Assembly (NCBI GenBank): GCA_019423745.1
Contig: JAHZAV010000047.1
Location: 1-15,982 of the forward strand
Origin: Lachnospiraceae bacterium
GTDB lineage: Bacteria; Bacillota; Clostridia; Lachnospirales; Lachnospiraceae
Length of the DNA: 15,982 nucleotides
Reading direction: 5' to 3'
Made by a program: the position numbers and the translations under genes. Shown here one piece after another: positions 13,078 through 15,982 of this stretch (position 1 is the first letter of the stretch; every line of letters starts with the position of its first letter). Under the pieces are notes generated by a model. The model was not told the DNA's origin. It made no database searches and saw only the letters and a list, made by a program, of their open reading frames with translations.

Positions 13078-13581
13078 ATGTGGTACGCCTTAAAATGTCA
13101 CCCTGGAAAAGAAGAGGAAATCTTAGAGTCCTGTCGTCAGGAACTTGACAGCAGGATTCTTTGTGACGCTTTCCTTTTTACATATGATCAGATGAAACGA
13201 TACGAAGGAAGCTGGCACGTGGAGAAGAAACAAATGTTTCCACAGTATATTTTCCTGGAGATTAAAAATAAGGAAGGTTTCCTGAAATGCTTGGAATCTG
13301 CATCGTGCTTAAAAGAGCCGATAATTCAAGATAATCTACGGGAAATATCTGCAGAAGAAGAAGGGTTTTTAAAAAGTTTGTGCAGAACAAAGCGACATCT
13401 TTCCATGTCAGAAGGGTATATCCAGAATGGACAGACACATATAACAAAAGGTCCCCTGATGGGATGGGAAAAGAGAATCCGGAAGATTGACCGCCATAAA
13501 CGTCTGGCGCGACTGGAATTTCCTGTAAAAAGCGTTTTGACCATGGTACCAGCGGGATTGGAAATCAAAAGCAAGTCCTGA
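13078..13581 (+). CDS. loaP: LoaP-like specialised NusG-family antiterminator (first copy)
   Basis: 167 residues. The N-terminal NusG domain begins MWYALKCHPGKEEEI and contains MKRYEGSWHVEKKQMFPQYIFLEI, the segment that contacts RNA polymerase in NusG/RfaH/LoaP relatives. The C-terminal KOW part reads HITKGPLMGWEKRIRKIDRHKR, then LARLEF. LoaP proteins of Clostridia and Bacillus ride on RNA polymerase and suppress intrinsic terminators in long polysaccharide or antibiotic operons, loading through a leader RNA hairpin. Here it is the first gene after the candidate invertible promoter, with AGGGAAGTGATG at the start, and a second family member follows 13 nt later. Housekeeping NusG is unlikely, since that gene normally sits beside secE and rplK. 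LoaP versus another NusG paralogue group is judged from context. Confidence 0.85.
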   Translation: MWYALKCHPGKEEEILESCRQELDSRILCDAFLFTYDQMKRYEGSWHVEKKQMFPQYIFLEIKNKEGFLKCLESASCLKEPIIQDNLREISAEEEGFLKSLCRTKRHLSMSEGYIQNGQTHITKGPLMGWEKRIRKIDRHKRLARLEFPVKSVLTMVPAGLEIKSKS

Positions 13582-13594
13582 CAGGAGTGAAAAA

Positions 13595-14134
13595 ATGGAA
13601 AAATGGTATGTGATACGCACCGTTTCTGGAAAAGAGCAGGAAGCAGGAGCGTTGATGGAAAGAACCATAGACAAAGACTTGTGGAGGCAATGGAGAGTGC
13701 TAAAGAAACAAAAGCTCTTTCGCACACAAGGGAAGCTTTTCCTAAATACAGAAATTTTGTTCCCTGGGTACATTTTTATCAAGAGCGAGTATCCAGACAA
13801 ACTGCAGCAAGAACTGGAAAAATCAAGGGAGTATCCGAAATTGATTGGAAACGAGCAGGTAGAAATTGTACCTGTGGAAGAGAAGGATCTTAAATTTCTT
13901 CAGGCTGTATGTGGAAAAGAATTGGAAAGGCCTATGAGCCTCTCAAAGATAGAGGCAGATGAAGAAGGGAATCTGATCCATGTAGGAGGAATCTTGAAAA
14001 AGTATAAGGGACAGATTACAAGGCGGCGCTTGAGAAAACGATATGTGCTGGCAGAGGTGGAATTGTTCCAGCGGAAAGAGGATGTACTGTTTGGAATATA
14101 TCTGCCGGGGGATGAGATCTGGCAGACGAGATGA
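13595..14134 (+). CDS. loaP: LoaP-like specialised NusG-family antiterminator (second copy)
   Basis: 179 residues, same architecture as the preceding gene but well diverged: NusG N-terminal start MEKWYVIRTVSGKEQEAG, polymerase-contact region ILFPGYIFIKSEYPD, and KOW-type C-terminus IHVGGILKKYKGQITRRRL, then RKRYVLAEVELF. GACAGGAG lies before the ATG. It ends just before the structured leader and terminator at 14164-14356, which would be the natural target of antitermination. Two tandem copies could load on different RNA signals, act in sequence, or form an activator and decoy pair; the sequence does not decide. Basic residues in the KOW part (RRRLRKR) suit RNA contact. Confidence 0.85.
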   Translation: MEKWYVIRTVSGKEQEAGALMERTIDKDLWRQWRVLKKQKLFRTQGKLFLNTEILFPGYIFIKSEYPDKLQQELEKSREYPKLIGNEQVEIVPVEEKDLKFLQAVCGKELERPMSLSKIEADEEGNLIHVGGILKKYKGQITRRRLRKRYVLAEVELFQRKEDVLFGIYLPGDEIWQTR

Positions 14135-14148
14135 GGAGTAAAAACGTA

Positions 14149-14184
14149 ATGGACAAGGAAAAATTTGCTTACGCAGGATTTTGA
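14149..14184 (+). CDS. 11-residue leader peptide ORF (MDKEKFAYAGF)
   Basis: A complete ORF of 11 codons with GAGGAG (14133-14138) 10 nt upstream of its ATG; the ribosome binding site overlaps the end of loaP copy 2. Codons 6-9 (Phe-Ala-Tyr-Ala) coincide exactly with the 5' arm (14164-14174) of the long-range helix in the leader RNA. A ribosome on this ORF would block that helix and so favour the downstream terminator, and the reverse. This is the layout of translational attenuation. The peptide is too short to judge by similarity. Confidence 0.45.
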   Translation: MDKEKFAYAGF

Positions 14185-14311
14185 AAAAAGTCGGTAAAAG
14201 TTAGATTTTCGAGCCCGGAAGTACGAAAATGGCCTCTTGGGTACTCATAAAATTTAACCCAAACAAATCGATGAGTACATAATCTAAAATCTATAAGGAG
14301 GCGTAAGCAAA
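14164..14311 (+). promoter_or_regulatory. Structured leader RNA with antiterminator helix upstream of the polysaccharide genes
   Basis: Pairings seen: P1 TTTGCTTACGC (14164-14174) with GCGTAAGCAAA (14301-14311), 11 bp perfect; P2 TTAGATT (14201-14207) with AATCTAA (14281-14287); hairpin A ATTTTCG (14205-14211) with CGAAAAT (14224-14230), partly competing with P2; hairpin B GTACTCAT (14241-14248) with ATGAGTAC (14271-14278). The 3' strand of P1 is also the 5' arm of the terminator at 14299-14347, so P1 and the terminator exclude each other. Hairpins A and B are candidate loading signals for the LoaP-like proteins. It matches no riboswitch class I can name. Confidence 0.6.
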
Positions 14312-14356
14312 GCTCAGACTGGAAGGTGTGGGCATTTTGCTACGCCTTTTTATTTT
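14299..14356 (+). terminator. Intrinsic terminator in the polysaccharide leader
   Basis: AGGCGT (14299-14304), a bulged A, then AGCAAAG (14306-14312) pair with TTTTGCT (14335-14341) and ACGCCT (14342-14347), followed by TTTTTATTTT. It stands between the antiterminator genes and the sugar genes, so expression beyond it should need antitermination. The 279 nt from 14185 to 14463 hold only this leader and an AT-rich stretch. Confidence 0.8.
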
Positions 14357-14463
14357 AAAATTGTTTTTATTTCTTTCAGGTATTTTCTTTATAAAGTAAA
14401 TGATAGCATAGGATTTGGAAATGAACAAGATTAATTAAAAATAAATATGGAATGAGATATTGG

Positions 14464-14946
14464 AATGAAATTGCTTATATTGAGTGCAGGCGGACATGGT
14501 TGTGTCTGTGGAGAAATAGCTACTGCGCAAGGATGGGGTCATTTCTGGATGATAATGCGCCGAGGCGTTAGGCTGCTTAGTTGATTATGAAGCCCAACTA
14601 AAGAATTTTGATTATGTGTTTGTGACCTTAGGAAATTCGGAGCTTAGAGAAAAAGGATTAATATACTGAACGATTCAGGTGCAAGAATAGCAACAATTAT
14701 CTCAGAAAAAGCAATTGTAAGTAAAACCGCTAGTATTGGAGAAGGATCAGTAATAATGGCAGGGGCAAAATTCAAACAGGAGCATCGATTGGCATTGGTA
14801 CAATTATTTCTGCAGGTACTGTTGTTGACCATAATGCTGTAGCTGGAAAATTCTGTCTTGTGAATTGTAATTCTGTTATTCCAGTAGGGAAAAACGTTCC
14901 AGATAAATTAAAAGTTAATTATGGACAGATATATGTGGAGGAATAG
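14464..14946 (+). pseudogene. Broken PglD/NeuD-type sugar O/N-acyltransferase
   Basis: The family is clear once frames are joined. It starts MKLLILSAGGHG (the Rossmann-like PglD N-terminus), continues in other frames with VDYEAQLKNFDYVFVTLGNSE, then GARIATIISEKAIVS, GEGSVIMAGA and, after another shift, the left-handed beta-helix repeats (IQTGASIGIGTIISAGTVV, DHNAVAGKFCLVNCNSVIP), ending VNYGQIYVEE. At least three frame breaks are seen: near 14540-14580 (first frame stops at TGA about 14581), near 14665 (stop after GLIY), and near 14768. Such enzymes acetylate UDP-4-amino-sugars in capsule and glycan synthesis. Single-base losses in several places argue for a decayed gene, although sequencing errors could add. 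The next gene starts 2 nt after its stop and is intact. Confidence 0.85.
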
Positions 14947-14948
14947 GA

Positions 14949-15620
14949 ATGAAATACTTAATGGTAGTAGCACATCCTGATGATGAAGTTCTTGGGGCAG
15001 GAGCTACGGTAAGAAAACTTATTAATGAGGGAAATGAAGTAGCAATTGCAATCATGGTTGGTAGGGCCGGAGCACGTGCGAACCTTTCCGACACATTAGC
15101 TGATGACGAGAAGGCAGCATTAGAAATTATGGGTATTGAGAAAGTGTATACTGCTGATTTCCCTAATATAAAGATGAATACAACACCGCATCTTGATTTG
15201 GTGCAGTTTATAGAAAAAGCAGTTGAAGATTTTGGCGCGACAGCAATTATCACACACCATCCTTCAGACACAAATAATGATCACGTTCAGACTAGCTATG
15301 CTGTTCAGGCAGCAAGCAGGCTGTTCCAGAGAAGACCTGAAGTTGCTCCTCTTGAGCTGCTTCTTTACATGGAAGTTCTTTCTTCTACAGAATGGTCTCT
15401 TGATACTTCTGTAAACCGTTTCTCTCCGAACTACTTTGTAGAGATTGGCGAGGTAGGAGTGGAAACTAAGTTAAAGGCACTGAAGTGCTATAAAGGTGTG
15501 ATGCGTCCATATCCGCATCCAAGAAGTGATGAAGCTATTAAAGGTCTTGCAGCGTATCGTGGCGTTCAGGCCGGATGTAATTATGCTGAAGCATTTGAAT
15601 GTGCTTATTTGAGGAGATAA
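14949..15620 (+). CDS. PIG-L/LmbE-family deacetylase
   Basis: 223 residues. The zinc-binding AHPDDE lies at residues 8-13 and the second metal/active-site patch HHPSDTNNDH at 103-112, so His9, Asp12 and His112 are the likely zinc ligands. The family removes N-acetyl groups from GlcNAc-type sugars, for example on lipid- or nucleotide-linked intermediates. No signal peptide, so it is cytoplasmic. GGAGGAATAGGA at the end of the acyltransferase remnant supplies the ribosome binding site, 2 nt from the previous stop codon, showing both belonged to one operon. Next to a sugar-phosphate transferase it probably makes an amino sugar for a surface polysaccharide. The complete active-site motifs suggest it is functional. 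Confidence 0.92.
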   Translation: MKYLMVVAHPDDEVLGAGATVRKLINEGNEVAIAIMVGRAGARANLSDTLADDEKAALEIMGIEKVYTADFPNIKMNTTPHLDLVQFIEKAVEDFGATAIITHHPSDTNNDHVQTSYAVQAASRLFQRRPEVAPLELLLYMEVLSSTEWSLDTSVNRFSPNYFVEIGEVGVETKLKALKCYKGVMRPYPHPRSDEAIKGLAAYRGVQAGCNYAEAFECAYLRR

Positions 15621-15624
15621 TGGA

Positions 15625-15982
15625 ATGTATAAAGCTGTAAAAAGATTTATGGATATTGTTTTAGCATTGATTGCAATTATTGTTCTTTCTCCTATTTATT
15701 TGATTATTGCCATTGTTGTTCGAATTCAGATGGGAAGCCCCGTTTTGTTTTCGCAGGATAGAATTGGCAAAGATGAAACTGTTTTTAAATTGTATAAGTT
15801 CCGATCTATGACAAATGCGAAGGATAAAGACGGAAATTTTCTTCCTGACAAACAGAGACTGACTAGGTTTGGAATTGCGCTTAGATCTACTTCCTTGGAT
15901 GAACTTCCCGAACTGTTTATGATTTTAAAGGGAGATAGCGGTATAATAGGGACAACCAAGAAAAACCTTGATTTTACAGGGG
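15625..15982 (+). CDS. Undecaprenyl-phosphate sugar-phosphate transferase (PglC/WcaJ type), 5' part; abnormal at window edge
   Basis: Partial, 119 residues visible, running off the right edge. GGAG (15612-15615) lies before the ATG. One re-entrant or transmembrane helix at about residues 10-34 (IVLALIAIIVLSPIYLIIA-type), then GSPVLFSQDRIGKDETVFKLYKFRSM and LRSTSLDELPELFMILKGD, the classic PF02397 core. These enzymes move a sugar phosphate from UDP-sugar to the lipid carrier, the first membrane step of glycan assembly. The core normally continues GDMSIIGPRP; here it reads GDSGIIGTTKKNLDFTG, so the conserved Gly-Pro-Arg-Pro is absent from 15952 on. This could be a frame-neutral junction with a mobile element, or gene decay. 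Confidence 0.85.
   Translation, partial: MYKAVKRFMDIVLALIAIIVLSPIYLIIAIVVRIQMGSPVLFSQDRIGKDETVFKLYKFRSMTNAKDKDGNFLPDKQRLTRFGIALRSTSLDELPELFMILKGDSGIIGTTKKNLDFTG

Noticed and set aside
14164..14311. 11-bp inverted repeats as ends of a small transposable element (MITE)
   Set aside because: No target-site duplication is visible around the ends, and the right copy is built into a terminator stem, which points to RNA structure instead. Not fully excluded.
1..15982. CRISPR arrays, tRNA or rRNA genes, complete insertion sequences
   Set aside because: No regularly spaced repeats, no tRNA cloverleaf or rRNA segments, and no transposase-like ORF were seen on either strand.

Overview
The window looks like chromosome from a Gram-positive, AT-leaning Clostridia member, most likely Lachnospiraceae. 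The reasons are strong AGGAGG-type ribosome binding sites, the ylxM-ffh-rpsP-khpA-rimM-trmD housekeeping order, tandem NhaC antiporters, and a LoaP-type (specialised NusG) polysaccharide locus. No species can be named from sequence alone.

Layout. (1) 1-2570: two hairpins at the left edge, a TruA-type pseudouridine synthase with Glu in place of the catalytic Asp (minus), a divergent hotdog acyl-CoA thioesterase (plus), two overlapping unknown genes (minus), and a small Cys/Gly-rich protein with a 30-residue duplication (minus). (2) 2600-2850: a 38-residue one-helix membrane peptide whose 3' end is overlapped by a convergent antisense RNA unit with its own promoter and terminator. This is the architecture of a type I toxin-antitoxin module. 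(3) 2907-6690: the SRP/ribosome-maturation operon from a near-consensus promoter. ffh carries an apparent one-base insertion, and the operon ends after trmD without the usual rplS. (4) 6721-12821: a minus-strand accessory block. A GTG-start LysR regulator precedes an operon of two NhaC antiporters, an unrecognised protein that may be distantly related to the glutamate mutase E barrel, and an SDR dehydrogenase. Dyads beside a good promoter suggest LysR control. (5) 12872-15982: the start of a surface-polysaccharide locus. A sigma-A promoter lies between two inverted repeats (a candidate invertible, phase-variable promoter) and reads into two tandem LoaP-like antiterminators. A structured leader RNA follows, with an 11-codon leader peptide, an antiterminator pairing and an intrinsic terminator. 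Then come a broken PglD/NeuD-type acetyltransferase, an intact PIG-L deacetylase, and the start of a sugar-phosphate transferase whose GPRP motif is lost at the window edge.

How it may work together. Three control layers are stacked in front of the polysaccharide genes: possible DNA inversion of the promoter, LoaP processive antitermination, and a leader RNA that can form either a terminator or a competing long-range helix. The 5' arm of that helix lies inside the leader-peptide ORF. The most novel candidates are this regulatory cassette and the 2609-2848 toxin/antisense unit. All functional statements are from reading motifs; no searches were run.
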